A stretch of 42,061 nt of DNA from a virus (IMGVR_UViG_3300008116_000303:1-42061), one strand, 5' to 3'; shown: positions 17,850 through 24,532, numbered from the stretch's first letter. The notes: generated from the letters alone by a model not told the origin. Program-made: numbers and translations.

Positions 17850-18069
17850 TGCTTCTTGTTATTTCATGTATCATTTCTACGTCACCTTTTGATTTATGCA
17901 AAAGATCTATTAGAACGTTTAAATGTTTAGCTCTAAGAATATTATTACCCTCATAACCATTCCAATAGTTTACGTATAAGTCTCTAGGTATGGCACTCCA
18001 TACATCTGCAAACGGATTGTAATGAAATACCCAGTCGTGTAAATAGCCATTTGTAATTTCTTCTTTCAT
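17836..18069 (-). CDS. Conserved-looking small phage protein upstream of terminase
   Basis: 77 aa: an aromatic N-terminal half (HDWVFHYNPFADVWSAIPRD) and a helical C-terminus (LNVLIDLLHKSKGDVEMIHE). It overlaps the terminase start by 14 nt. I recognise this type of short protein from Bacteroidota phages and prophages but know no function. Candidates are a small packaging or regulatory factor. The tRNA cluster lies immediately upstream. Confidence 0.72.
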   Translation of the reverse strand: MKEEITNGYLHDWVFHYNPFADVWSAIPRDLYVNYWNGYEGNNILRAKHLNVLIDLLHKSKGDVEMIHEITRSSDLI

Positions 18070-18085
18070 AGTTTATTTTTTTTAG

Positions 18086-18167
18086 TGCCCCATAAGAGAC
18101 TCGAACTCTTATACCTTGCGGCACCAGATCCTAAGTCTGGCGTGTCTACCAATTTCACCAACGGGGC
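18086..18167 (-). tRNA. tRNA-Leu(UAG)
   Basis: 82 nt. Acceptor GCCCCGT pairs with ATGGGGC, the discriminator is A, and U8 is present. The D arm GGTGAAATTGGTAGACAC is Leu-like. Anticodon stem/loop CCAGA-CTTAGGA-TCTGG gives anticodon TAG (complement of 18131-18133). There is a variable arm, and the T arm is AAGAG-TTCGAGT-CTCTT. CCA is not encoded. Confidence 0.93.
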
Positions 18168-18172
18168 TATAG

Positions 18173-18243
18173 TTGCGGGGCCTAGAGTCGAACTAGGATT
18201 TCTGGGTTATGAGCCCAATGTGCTACCGTTACACCACCCCGCG
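18173..18243 (-). tRNA. Initiator-type tRNA-Met(CAU)
   Basis: 71 nt. With U8 placed correctly, the acceptor is CGCGGGG/CCCCGCA, so the first pair is C1:A72, the mismatch that marks bacterial initiator tRNA. The anticodon stem TTGGG-CTCATAA-CCCAG has the three consecutive G:C pairs next to the loop that initiators require. The discriminator is A. The 11:24 pair is U:A, not the A:U usual for initiators. The D stem is GTGT/GCAC and the T arm CCTAG-TTCGACT-CTAGG. CCA is not encoded. Confidence 0.85.
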
Positions 18244-18256
18244 ATAATTATTTAAG

Positions 18257-18351
18257 CTGTAGGGGGAGGATTTGAACCTCCAAATGAGCAGGGACTCCCC
18301 GCTCCCGCCTCCGAGACTGGGAGGTGCGTCTGCCAATTTCGCCACCCTACA
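18257..18351 (-). tRNA. Aberrant type II tRNA, positional anticodon GUC
   Basis: 95 nt. Acceptor TGTAGGG/CCCTACA is perfect, U8 and G9 are present, and the D arm GGCGAAATTGGCAGACGC is Leu-like. There is a long variable arm (GAGCGGG...CCCTGCTC) and a T arm GGAGG-TTCAAAT-CCTCC. The anticodon stem CCTCC/GGAGG is perfect, but its loop CAGTCTC lacks U33 (A instead) and puts GTC, an Asp anticodon, in a Leu/Ser-class body. The discriminator is G. It abuts the next gene (stop side at 18352). Decoding and charging identity are uncertain. Confidence 0.7.
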
Positions 18352-18864
18352 TTATTGATCATATGCTAAGTTCTGGCCACCACGTACTTGACTTTGCTGT
18401 TCTTCCTCAAGATCTCTGAGAGTTCCTTTGAAACTCTGACGTATAGCTTCAAACTTTGATGCTGCGTTAACAAGTGCCGTAATGTTACCATCTCTACCAT
18501 GCTCAATCTCTGTGGTCTCCATATATTTAGCAAGACGGTCAAGCATACTTTTAATTCCCGCATATGCTCGGTACGTTGGTGTTTCATAAAGTTTACGACA
18601 CATCGTAAGCCCATTGACAATAAGATCTTCATCAGTTGAAAACTCAGCACCAACCTCCTGAAGTATAATTTCTTCTTTTTCTGTTTCTGGTACATCAAAG
18701 AATGGGTTTAAATCTGGATTAGGACAAGTCATATAAAACAGATACGCATATATCTGTAAATATTCGGTAGGATATCCGATCATGATATCATGCAAAAACT
18801 TCAAAGTAAAACAGTGTTCACTTGCAGTTACTTGTCCGTTTTGTATATCAAATAGTCTAATCAT
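18352..18864 (-). CDS. Phage protein of unknown function before tRNA cluster
   Basis: 170 aa, mostly helical, start MIRLFDIQNGQVTASEHCFT. It has a motif-like segment YLFYMTCPNPDLNPFFDVPE at residues ~43-62 and a helical C-terminus with HGRDGNITALVNAASKFEAI, and it ends QNLAYDQ. The stop abuts the 5' end of the aberrant tRNA. Its start overlaps the 207-aa gene by 8 nt. I recognise the general type from Bacteroidota phages near the terminase gene, where a small-terminase or packaging role is conceivable but unproven. Confidence 0.72.
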   Translation of the reverse strand: MIRLFDIQNGQVTASEHCFTLKFLHDIMIGYPTEYLQIYAYLFYMTCPNPDLNPFFDVPETEKEEIILQEVGAEFSTDEDLIVNGLTMCRKLYETPTYRAYAGIKSMLDRLAKYMETTEIEHGRDGNITALVNAASKFEAIRQSFKGTLRDLEEEQQSQVRGGQNLAYDQ

Positions 18865-19480
18865 CGTTTGTCTTTATATTGTAATAATAAGAGTCTGTAT
18901 CTTCACTCACCCATTTATCAGATACTGTTTCTACACTCTTTAGTTCTGTATCAACTTTTATTTCTTTTGGTTCAATTGGAAAAGATTTTGTTATCCAGTT
19001 AGAGTCTTTCCAAAAGATTCTATTGTTAGGTTGGCATAATAAATAACCATCATCTGCTACAAGTATATGCCCACACTTATAATCACTTGGTTCATCTGAG
19101 TATGAGTTCTTGTACCAGTCTACTGTAAATAAATAGGTAGCCCATATTTTAGAACCATCTCTTAAAACTACTTGGCACTTCTTCTCGTATAAATAGTCAT
19201 AAGTAATAACTGATACGTTCTCACTAAAACAATCCCATAGTTGTTTAAAATGAAAAGGTACATCTGAAACAGGTTTATGTAAATATATTTCACTAATAGG
19301 TACTCTTGATCTTAACATACCATAGTCTGTCATCAAGTGAAAGGTAAGTATCTTTCCAGAGATTGATTGTACCCCAAATAAATAAGCAGAATGAAATATA
19401 TCATGATCACTCGGATCTTTTGTAAAGTATGATTGCCTTACAAGACATTTCAGATTATCTATGTTATGATTTAAAATCAT
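18857..19480 (-). CDS. Protein of unknown function
   Basis: 207 aa, beta-rich and aromatic: FHLMTDYGMLRSRVPISEIY, KKCQVVLRDGSKIWATYLFT, HILVADDGYLLCQPNNRIFW. It ends with a polar tail (DSYYYNIKTNDD). It overlaps the 170-aa gene by 8 nt and starts on the stop of the nuclease gene, so it is co-translated with both. No catalytic motif or membrane segment is visible. Its place next to the PD-(D/E)XK nuclease hints at DNA metabolism. Confidence 0.72.
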   Translation of the reverse strand: MILNHNIDNLKCLVRQSYFTKDPSDHDIFHSAYLFGVQSISGKILTFHLMTDYGMLRSRVPISEIYLHKPVSDVPFHFKQLWDCFSENVSVITYDYLYEKKCQVVLRDGSKIWATYLFTVDWYKNSYSDEPSDYKCGHILVADDGYLLCQPNNRIFWKDSNWITKSFPIEPKEIKVDTELKSVETVSDKWVSEDTDSYYYNIKTNDD

Positions 19481-20313
19481 TAACTCTTTGTCTTTAGTTT
19501 ATGACGGTTATCTTCTAACCAATGCAAACAAGAAATAACTTCTTGCTTTAAATAAGGAAGGTCATACTGCACAATATCTTTTACTATTGGATCACCATTT
19601 GTATCAAGAGCAGTGATTGGATTACCAAACTTATCTTTGTCTACTTCTTCAAACATAATATGATGAATTGTTAGACTTCCAAACTTTAACTTTGGGTTGT
19701 GCTTCAGTATAATAAACATGTAAAGACTTAACTGTAATGCATAGTGATTAAGATTACAATCATCAAGGTGAGTAACTGGTGCGGTCATCTTTTGAGTAAT
19801 GCCTTCCCAGTTTGTATATCCTTCTACTTTAATTTCTTTGTTTGTCTTATAATCAGTAATGTGTACTTCTCCGTTTACTACTTCTACCAAATCTGACTGA
19901 CCACATATACCAGCTGACTTTAGATAAACCATATGTTCTGGATACACACCATTAGAAAGCTTTTGGTTTGGAGAATATTTTATTCCTTCTCTTTCTATTG
20001 GTTTATACACAGGTATAACAGTACCATGTCTCTCCATAGTCTCTACTTCACATATGTCTCTTTCTCTACAGTTATGATACCAGGTTCCAAGAGTTGTTGC
20101 ACGATTAGCTTCTGATTTCCATGCATCCTTTATTTCTTCAGGAGTCATACCATACCATTTGCTCTTCTTGCTCTTACTTGATTTCTCTGCTATAATATCT
20201 GCTTCAAAAGGTTGTTTGAAGTTGGATATAAAAGAGGTTACACTTAACCAATTAATACCATCGGGTTCTACACTACTGTACTTGTGATGTTGTGGGGTGA
20301 ATGTAATTATCAT
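19480..20313 (-). CDS. PD-(D/E)XK nuclease (RecB/Cas4-like)
   Basis: 277 aa. The core motif is GQSDLVE (residues 138-144, D141) followed by VHITDYKTN (D154-x-K156), the PD-(D/E)XK catalytic arrangement. Upstream are GTWYH (residues ~76-80) and an acidic patch near residue 127. Downstream YALQLSLYMF matches the QxxxY motif of RecB-family exonucleases. Such phage enzymes trim DNA ends in recombination or replication. It overlaps the cysteine-rich gene by 4 nt. Activity and polarity cannot be read from sequence. Confidence 0.83.
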   Translation of the reverse strand: MIITFTPQHHKYSSVEPDGINWLSVTSFISNFKQPFEADIIAEKSSKSKKSKWYGMTPEEIKDAWKSEANRATTLGTWYHNCRERDICEVETMERHGTVIPVYKPIEREGIKYSPNQKLSNGVYPEHMVYLKSAGICGQSDLVEVVNGEVHITDYKTNKEIKVEGYTNWEGITQKMTAPVTHLDDCNLNHYALQLSLYMFIILKHNPKLKFGSLTIHHIMFEEVDKDKFGNPITALDTNGDPIVKDIVQYDLPYLKQEVISCLHWLEDNRHKLKTKS

Positions 20314-20639
20314 ATACCTAGTTTACTGTTTAACATATCCTCTTCGCTCTGATCCATCTCTGCTTTCCAATGACCCTTTGGACATTCTGAACTAAGTGAT
20401 CTGGTTTTAAATTTTAAAGAGCATCCGCATCCACCAAGTTCTTGATTGCAACATGGAGTAGTGCCAGGTACCATACATCCTTTATCATTCTCTGTATAAA
20501 GATCACAAAAGAAACATATCTTCATTCTTTCTTCTGCAATGGCTTCAACATCTTCTTTCTTAAATACAGAATTAGTGATCCCCTCCAGTATCTGGTTCTT
20601 GCTCTTCCATATTCTGATCACGTTGTCTCGTAGACTCAT
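20310..20639 (-). CDS. Cysteine-rich zinc-binding protein
   Basis: 109 aa. After a helical N-terminus (NQILEGITNSVFKKEDVEAI) there is a cysteine cluster: CFFC, then CMVPGTTPCC, then GGCGC and a final C before PKGHW, enough for two zinc sites. The first 20 codons overlap the 3' end of the HU/IHF-like gene by 68 nt in another frame, the longest overlap in the window. The encoded N-terminus looks like that of related phage proteins, so I keep this start. Function unknown; a small nucleic-acid or protein-binding ribbon is likely. Confidence 0.75.
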   Translation of the reverse strand: MSLRDNVIRIWKSKNQILEGITNSVFKKEDVEAIAEERMKICFFCDLYTENDKGCMVPGTTPCCNQELGGCGCSLKFKTRSLSSECPKGHWKAEMDQSEEDMLNSKLGI

Positions 20640-21003
20640 ATGCTGTTCTTTTGTGCATTTTAATAAATTCAGCTCTTTGGTTTTCTTCTTCCATGATCTT
20701 CTTTAGATTCCTAAGATCGTAGAGAGTCTCTGCTGTTTTATAACGAGCTGTCATCTGCTGTAAACCTTTTTGTCTGTTGTTCTCTTCAAACTTTTCAAGC
20801 ATTTCTATCTTGTCATCTAACTTCCAATGTTTAATTGTAAAGTCACCAAGATTTGTTAAATGTACTCTTGAGTGTTTGAGACTACTCAGACTTTTTCTTA
20901 CTTCTTGCCAGTAGTAGGAGATAATAGCTTCGGTGGCTTCTTTTGAAAGATTTGTTTCCTTGGCTACTTCTGGTATAAACTCTTTTGATTTTTTAGGACG
21001 CAA
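20572..21003 (-). CDS. HU/IHF-like DNA-binding protein
   Basis: 143 aa. Residues ~7-60 match the HU/IHF fold: FIPEVAKETNLSKEATEAII, then VRKSLSSLKHSRVHLTNLGDF, with the LG-F turn typical before the beta arm. The C-terminal ~70 residues are a long charged helix (KKIMEEENQRAEFIKMHKRT), an extension absent from cellular HU. crAss-like phages are known to encode IHF-type subunits. It may bend DNA in replication or packaging. It overlaps both neighbours. Confidence 0.75.
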   Translation of the reverse strand: MRPKKSKEFIPEVAKETNLSKEATEAIISYYWQEVRKSLSSLKHSRVHLTNLGDFTIKHWKLDDKIEMLEKFEENNRQKGLQQMTARYKTAETLYDLRNLKKIMEEENQRAEFIKMHKRTAYESTRQRDQNMEEQEPDTGGDH

Positions 21004-21355
21004 CGCATAAGAATTTATAATCCAGTAATATATTTCCAGAAGAGCTAACCTTCATTTCAGGATTAATATAAATTTTCTTCTTATTCTTTCCTTCCTTTTT
21101 TATCAGATTCTTTTTCTCAGCCTTGGTCAAACAATTACGCACAGACTGGGTTGAGGAAAATATCTTTTTATCAAAAGCTTTATTACAAAAACTTGTTAAC
21201 TCTTGGTCTCCTTCTATAGCAAGTAGTGTGAGGCAGTTTAAGTCTGCCTCACTTACAGGTATATCATACAGATAGCAGTGCGTAAGAATCTGATACTTGA
21301 CAACCTGCCAAGTATTCATTCTTACTCTTTTATCTACCTGATTAACTATTGCCAT
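20993..21355 (-). CDS. Winged-helix-like DNA-binding protein
   Basis: 120 aa. The N-terminal helices (WQVVKYQILTHCYLYDIPVS) and the central segment SSTQSVRNCLTKAEKKNLIK followed by KEGKNKKKIYINPEM resemble a winged helix with a basic wing. The pattern of counting residues DLNCLTLLAIEGDQELTSF is common in phage regulators with a helix-turn-helix. It starts at the acetyltransferase stop and overlaps the HU-like gene by 11 nt. It is probably a transcriptional regulator or replication accessory; targets unknown. Confidence 0.68.
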   Translation of the reverse strand: MAIVNQVDKRVRMNTWQVVKYQILTHCYLYDIPVSEADLNCLTLLAIEGDQELTSFCNKAFDKKIFSSTQSVRNCLTKAEKKNLIKKEGKNKKKIYINPEMKVSSSGNILLDYKFLCVAS

Positions 21356-21786
21356 TATAAATCTATTTTAAAGCTCATATAATCTTCCCCTGTCTTACCC
21401 CAGTTTTTGTAGAGTAATATAGGTTCTGCTCCCAGATTTTCAAAGATGTGCCAGGATGCTCCCTTTCTTGCTTCTCCTATAAGATGTTCGTACTTCATAT
21501 CCTTTGCCCACTCTAAGACGGTAGAGACAAGTTCATATCCCAAACCTTTTCCTCGGTGTGCCGGTAGTACGGTAAAACTATCTATATGAGCTACGTTGTC
21601 TGAACTCCAAGTCATAATAGCTTCTGCCATAAGTCCCTTCTTATCTCGGAACCATATACCTTGACATTCTTTATTTTCTTGGAGCATGAAAAGTTTATAC
21701 TTCTCATCCCAGCGTAGTTCTTTGGGATGCTCCCGTTCAAAGACAACTGTTTCCTTGTAATCTCTGAGCTTATAGAGCGTATTCAT
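21355..21786 (-). CDS. GNAT-family N-acetyltransferase
   Basis: 143 aa, the usual GNAT length. The acetyl-CoA binding motif A is visible as HIDSFTVLPAHRGKGLGYEL (residues ~73-92, R-x-x-G-x-G within RGKGLG). A C-terminal motif-B-like region HIFENLGAEPILLYKNWG follows. The substrate is unknown; phage GNATs can modify host proteins or small molecules. It sits in the minus-strand operon with its ATG one nucleotide before the 83-aa gene's stop. Confidence 0.85.
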   Translation of the reverse strand: MNTLYKLRDYKETVVFEREHPKELRWDEKYKLFMLQENKECQGIWFRDKKGLMAEAIMTWSSDNVAHIDSFTVLPAHRGKGLGYELVSTVLEWAKDMKYEHLIGEARKGASWHIFENLGAEPILLYKNWGKTGEDYMSFKIDL

Positions 21787-22038
21787 TTATTTTTCTTTTT
21801 TAAGACTTCTAGAAGTTTTTGGTTCCTCGTCTTCTTCCTCTTCTTTTGGAGGAGCTGTAATTTGGGCTATGAATGAAAGAGCCTTAAGTTCCTCAGCTCT
21901 ACCCACAGCTAAAGCGGTGTTTAGTTCCTGAAGCTCAAGCTGTACTCTCTTAACCTCAATTTGTTCTTGGAAGAAGTTAATGACCTCTTCTTTGCTTGGG
22001 GCCTTTTGTTCTTCTTGTTCTAAATTTTCTGTGCTCAT
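21787..22038 (-). CDS. Small charged helical protein
   Basis: 83 aa, very acidic at both ends (QEEQKAPSKEEVINFFQEQI; PPKEEEEDEEPKTSRSLKKE) with a central helix VKRVQLELQELNTALAVGRA that may form a coiled coil. Such small proteins open structural operons in several Bacteroidota phages, but I know no function. It adjoins the acetyltransferase with no gap. Confidence 0.65.
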   Translation of the reverse strand: MSTENLEQEEQKAPSKEEVINFFQEQIEVKRVQLELQELNTALAVGRAEELKALSFIAQITAPPKEEEEDEEPKTSRSLKKEK

Positions 22039-22057
22039 TGTTCTTTGGTTTTAATTA

Positions 22058-22348
22058 TTAAAGACTAATATCCCCCGCGTCCGTATCAGACGGACCCGCG
22101 TGATAAAGTTGAAACATAGTTAGGAATTCTTCATAGGGAGTATCAATAACATAAGTATCCCCATGGTCGGTAAATATAGTCGTACAATTATACACCATCT
22201 CTTCCTCGTCATCCGTGGTGAGCTTACAGGCAATAACTACATCTATATGAAAAGCAAAAGACAGCCACTTACCTTTATCAGGTATACCCATTAGATCAGC
22301 TTTCTCTATATCTATCGTGTGGCAATGGATGTTACAAGTGTGTATCAT
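22058..22348 (-). CDS. First gene of the minus-strand arm, unknown function
   Basis: 96 aa from ATG 22348 (MIHTCNIHCHTIDIEKADLM). An upstream TTG at 22375 would add nine residues but is less likely. It has a beta-rich middle (WLSFAFHIDVVIACKLTTDD) and an acidic stretch (DDEEEMVYNCTTIFTDHGDT), ending SDTDAGDISL. Four cysteines and several histidines could bind metal, but no ordered motif is clear. It is the promoter-proximal gene of the left arm. Confidence 0.68.
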   Translation of the reverse strand: MIHTCNIHCHTIDIEKADLMGIPDKGKWLSFAFHIDVVIACKLTTDDEEEMVYNCTTIFTDHGDTYVIDTPYEEFLTMFQLYHAGPSDTDAGDISL

Positions 22349-22375
22349 AGACTTTGGTTTTATGTCAGGGTACAA

Positions 22376-22609
22376 TTAAATATACCTAAAAAGTTTAAAC
22401 TCTCCAAATTTACTTATTATTACCTATTACTCTATACCCCCATTTATCAACAGCTGTGCATAACCCCCCCCGGTACTATATATCCAGTATGCTAGAGGTA
22501 GTGATGGGTACTTCATGGGTTTGACCCCGACTAGAACTTGGCACTGTGGTACCCCTATGGGTTCACGGTTGCAGTTACTTATTTTCTAACGCCTTAAAAT
22601 CTTTATGTC
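22376..22609. promoter_or_regulatory. Divergent control region between the two arms
   Basis: This region separates the minus-strand and plus-strand arms. TAAATTTG on the minus strand (22405-22412) fits the Bacteroidota -7 box TAnnTTTG for leftward transcription, but no good -33 TTG is seen. The plus-strand part is GC-richer, with a run of eight C, and has arms ATGGGTAC and GTACCCCTAT that can pair in the leader of the 99-aa gene. The segment TTTTCTAACGCCTTAAAATC before the ATG is related to the repeated leader motif. An origin cannot be excluded. Confidence 0.45.
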
Positions 22610-22909
22610 ATGGCAAAAGTTAAAGTAAAAGTTCTGAAAGTTTCAGACAAGACCACAAACGGTAATTTCATTCACACTCTGAAAACAGACGGTGAAACAA
22701 TCAAAGTCCTTGGACAGGATATGGTTGGTAACGGATTAACTTACTATGCAGCACTTAAAGGTGCAGCAAAAGTAGGTACCGAAGAAATCGTAGACCTATC
22801 TAGGTTTGACGTTGTGGAAAGACCTTATGAAGTTACAGACGAAGAGTCTGGCGAACTTCGTACGCTCATGTTGAAATGGCTCTATCCAAAGAGACCAAGT
22901 TCAAACTAA
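22610..22909 (+). CDS. Small beta-rich protein, first gene of plus arm
   Basis: 99 aa, starting MAKVKVKVLKVSDKTTNGNF. Alternating hydrophobic strands (FIHTLKTDGETIKVLGQDMV) and a basic end (LMLKWLYPKRPSSN) suggest a compact beta barrel, possibly OB-like, which would suit a single-stranded nucleic-acid binder; this is inference. It is followed at once by a terminator, so it is a single-gene transcript with a structured leader. That layout, plus its codon-rich Lys/Val composition, suggests high early expression. Confidence 0.72.
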   Translation: MAKVKVKVLKVSDKTTNGNFIHTLKTDGETIKVLGQDMVGNGLTYYAALKGAAKVGTEEIVDLSRFDVVERPYEVTDEESGELRTLMLKWLYPKRPSSN

Positions 22910-22914
22910 TTAAA

Positions 22915-22939
22915 GGCGGGACGCAAGTCCCCCTTTTTT
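22915..22939 (+). terminator. Rho-independent terminator
   Basis: GGCGGGAC-GCAA-GTCCCCC followed by six T, directly after the stop of the 99-aa gene. The stem has a GNRA tetraloop. Confidence 0.88.
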
Positions 22940-23008
22940 ACTTTCCCTTTTGATTGTCAATCAGTCAATCAGCATTCTTAATCATTTATAAACCAAACAT
23001 CCCTAATC

Positions 23009-23158
23009 ATGAAAAGATCTAAACGCCTCATGTTCCCATCTTGGGACTTCTTTAAAGCCTGGTATCTATCTATGAAAGACAGATTCTCCAAGCTTACTCT
23101 TAATCTTGTCCGCTATATCAGTGGCTCACACCACGTAAGAGTAGAGATAAGCTATTAA
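23009..23158 (+). CDS. Small basic protein, 49 aa
   Basis: ATG at 23009, TAA at 23156-23158. It reads MKRSKRLMFPSWDFFKAWYL and ends HVRVEISY. It is rich in Lys/Arg and aromatics with an amphipathic middle, so nucleic-acid or membrane association is possible. It lies between two terminators, preceded by a leader (ATCATTTATAAACCAAACAT) without a Shine-Dalgarno box, and immediately upstream of the large structured RNA. Function unknown. Confidence 0.6.
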   Translation: MKRSKRLMFPSWDFFKAWYLSMKDRFSKLTLNLVRYISGSHHVRVEISY

Positions 23159-23183
23159 GAGCGTTATAACTCGTTGATAATCA

Positions 23184-23219
23184 GGTGTGTCTGTGTGGTA
23201 GTTCAACAGACACCCTTTT
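23184..23219 (+). terminator. Terminator-like hairpin after 49-aa gene
   Basis: GTGTCTG 23187-23193 pairs with CAGACAC 23207-23213, followed by CCTTTTCTTATCCTTTT. A second small hairpin AAGTAC/GTACTT (23231-23236 with 23250-23255) follows. These either end the upstream transcript or form the first hairpins of the large RNA. Confidence 0.55.
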
Positions 23220-23220
23220 C

Positions 23221-24000
23221 TTATCCTTTTAAGTACTCTGTATTCCAAAGTACTTTTGCCGCGGATGAGATAGCTATAACTCATTATCCCTGGAGAATAG
23301 GCTATGTAGGAACCACAGTTAACGTTCATATTGTCTGATGTATCAGAAACGTTCTGCCTCTTACCTATTCTTACGGATATACAGACAGGGGGAGCAGTCT
23401 ATAAAAGGGCTCCCACCAATAATACTTTCTCCGAGTAATACACTATCGGTTGCAAACGGTGTGTATCATAAACCTACTGTCTCTTTGAAGACAGCTTGAT
23501 TAACCACCTAGTACGTGGAGGGGCTTGGAGAGAGTATTCAATGACATGCATGAGTTCCTATGTCTAATAGTCAATTAGGAGATGAAAACGTCCACCTACA
23601 CTATTAGCACCTCTTGAAGGTTAGGAACATGCATGTTTTATACTTGTCGGGTGTATATAACCGTCTTGTGTGTACCAATTGTACATCTCTTTCCGAGCTT
23701 CCTGGTTGTTAGGCTATAAAGAGTATTGTAACCAGGTTTCTGTTGGGCCACAGATACAGCCTACGGACAGTCGTCTTTATGACGGTTGCAAACGGTAGAC
23801 ATAGAGATGACTTCTGTTATCCTCTATGATGGAGAGATGTCTGGACCGCAAGGTCAGATCGGACAGCCTCAATGATATCATAGACCAAGGTATAAGATTT
23901 TTCTTATTATCTTATTATGTACCATTATGTATCCATTAGCCAAGCTGTATAGCTGGCAGTTTTCAACCCAAGCCTTGAGCAAGCTGGGCCATTTTACATA
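23221..24000 (+). ncRNA. Large ornate structured RNA (~780 nt)
   Basis: No coding frame of note, but many perfect helices. Domain A: AATACTTTCTCC 23421-23432 pairs 12 bp with GGAGAGAGTATT 23527-23538 and encloses hairpins 23438-23466, 23477-23494 and 23504-23518. Domain B: ACATGCAT+GTTCCTA 23544-23560 pairs with TAGGAAC+ATGCATGT 23622-23636 and encloses CTAATAGT/ACTATTAG. Domain C: ACATCTCT 23683-23690 pairs with AGAGATGT 23833-23840 and encloses CCTGGTT/AACCAGG, CGTC/GACG and CATAGAG/CTCTATG. More: GGGAGC/GCTCCC 23390-23414, AACGTT/AACGTT 23321-23353 with CTGA-TGTA-TCAG inside, GACC-GCAA-GGTC 23844-23855, and CCCA...TGGG 23967-23988. A 14-nt element CGGTTGCAAACGGT occurs twice. Compare with the GOLLD and ROOL giant RNA classes. 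Confidence 0.75.
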
Positions 24001-24022
24001 AACTACAAGCTCTCTTTACTAA

Positions 24023-24039
24023 TTATTAACCACCTAAAT
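24023..24039 (+). promoter_or_regulatory. Repeated leader motif before 24049 gene
   Basis: TTATTAACCACCTAAAT, 9 nt before the ATG. It is one of at least four copies in the window, counting the variants before the genes at 25597, 11166 (minus) and 7165 (minus). Confidence 0.45.
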
Positions 24040-24048
24040 ACTCAAAAC

Positions 24049-24237
24049 ATGAAGTATCTAATCAGCATTTTGTTACTCTCCATAGCCTTCATACCCTTTT
24101 TGCTATGGTTCTCTCTTGTTTATTTATGGACCTTTGATCCCACGCCAGTCAGACAACTTTGTCATGATTTTAGTGAGACCATAGAGTCTAACTACCGCAA
24201 AGCATTTCGTAGAAAACCTAAACGTAGAACCTTTTAA
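24049..24237 (+). CDS. Small single-pass membrane protein
   Basis: 62 aa. Residues ~3-29 form one hydrophobic helix (LISILLLSIAFIPFLLWFSL), followed by a soluble part ending in a strongly basic tail (RKAFRRKPKRRTF). By the positive-inside rule the C-terminus should be cytoplasmic. It precedes a second membrane protein, a secreted metalloprotease and a lipoprotein, which together look like an envelope-directed cassette. Function unknown; holin-like or superinfection-exclusion roles are possible but unsupported. Confidence 0.72.
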   Translation: MKYLISILLLSIAFIPFLLWFSLVYLWTFDPTPVRQLCHDFSETIESNYRKAFRRKPKRRTF

Positions 24238-24247
24238 ATCATCCTGT

Positions 24248-24451
24248 ATGAAAGCAACAAAAACAATGTTGGCCTTTGTAGTCACAAGTCTTATTACCTG
24301 GCTTTTTCTTGGCTCTCTCTTTTACTTATGCTCTGGCGATCTTTCCTTCCGAGAGGCTTGCACTCACGGTGGCGTAGCTATGCTTATGCTACTATTTGGA
24401 TGGATACCTGCCGTAATCGTAAGTATGGACGTAGACGAGAAGATTGCTTAA
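24248..24451 (+). CDS. Small two-pass membrane protein
   Basis: 67 aa with two hydrophobic segments: residues ~7-27 (MLAFVVTSLITWLFLGSLFY) and ~41-61 (HGGVAMLMLLFGWIPAVIVS), joined by a short polar loop with two Cys. It is 10 nt downstream of the first membrane gene and 100 nt before the metalloprotease gene, separated from it by a large inverted repeat. The size and topology are within the range of class II holins, though no lysin is seen nearby. Confidence 0.7.
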   Translation: MKATKTMLAFVVTSLITWLFLGSLFYLCSGDLSFREACTHGGVAMLMLLFGWIPAVIVSMDVDEKIA

Positions 24452-24454
24452 CAA

Positions 24455-24532
24455 GTATCACCAGAGATACTACATAACATAGTTCTATATAGTTATTATA
24501 TTATACTATGTTATAGATATCACTGGTGATAC
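24455..24532 (+). repeat. Long interrupted inverted repeat
   Basis: GTATCACCAG 24455-24464 pairs perfectly with CTGGTGATAC 24523-24532, and ATAACATAGT 24474-24483 with ACTATGTTAT 24505-24514. Internal loops separate the two and a 21-nt AT loop caps them. There is no U run, so a simple terminator is unlikely; an operator, RNA-processing site or translation regulator of the protease gene is possible. Confidence 0.75.

Noticed and set aside
23126-23329. Minus-strand 67-aa frame near the large RNA
   Set aside because: It crosses the 49-aa gene end, a terminator and RNA hairpins, and is opposite to the local transcription.
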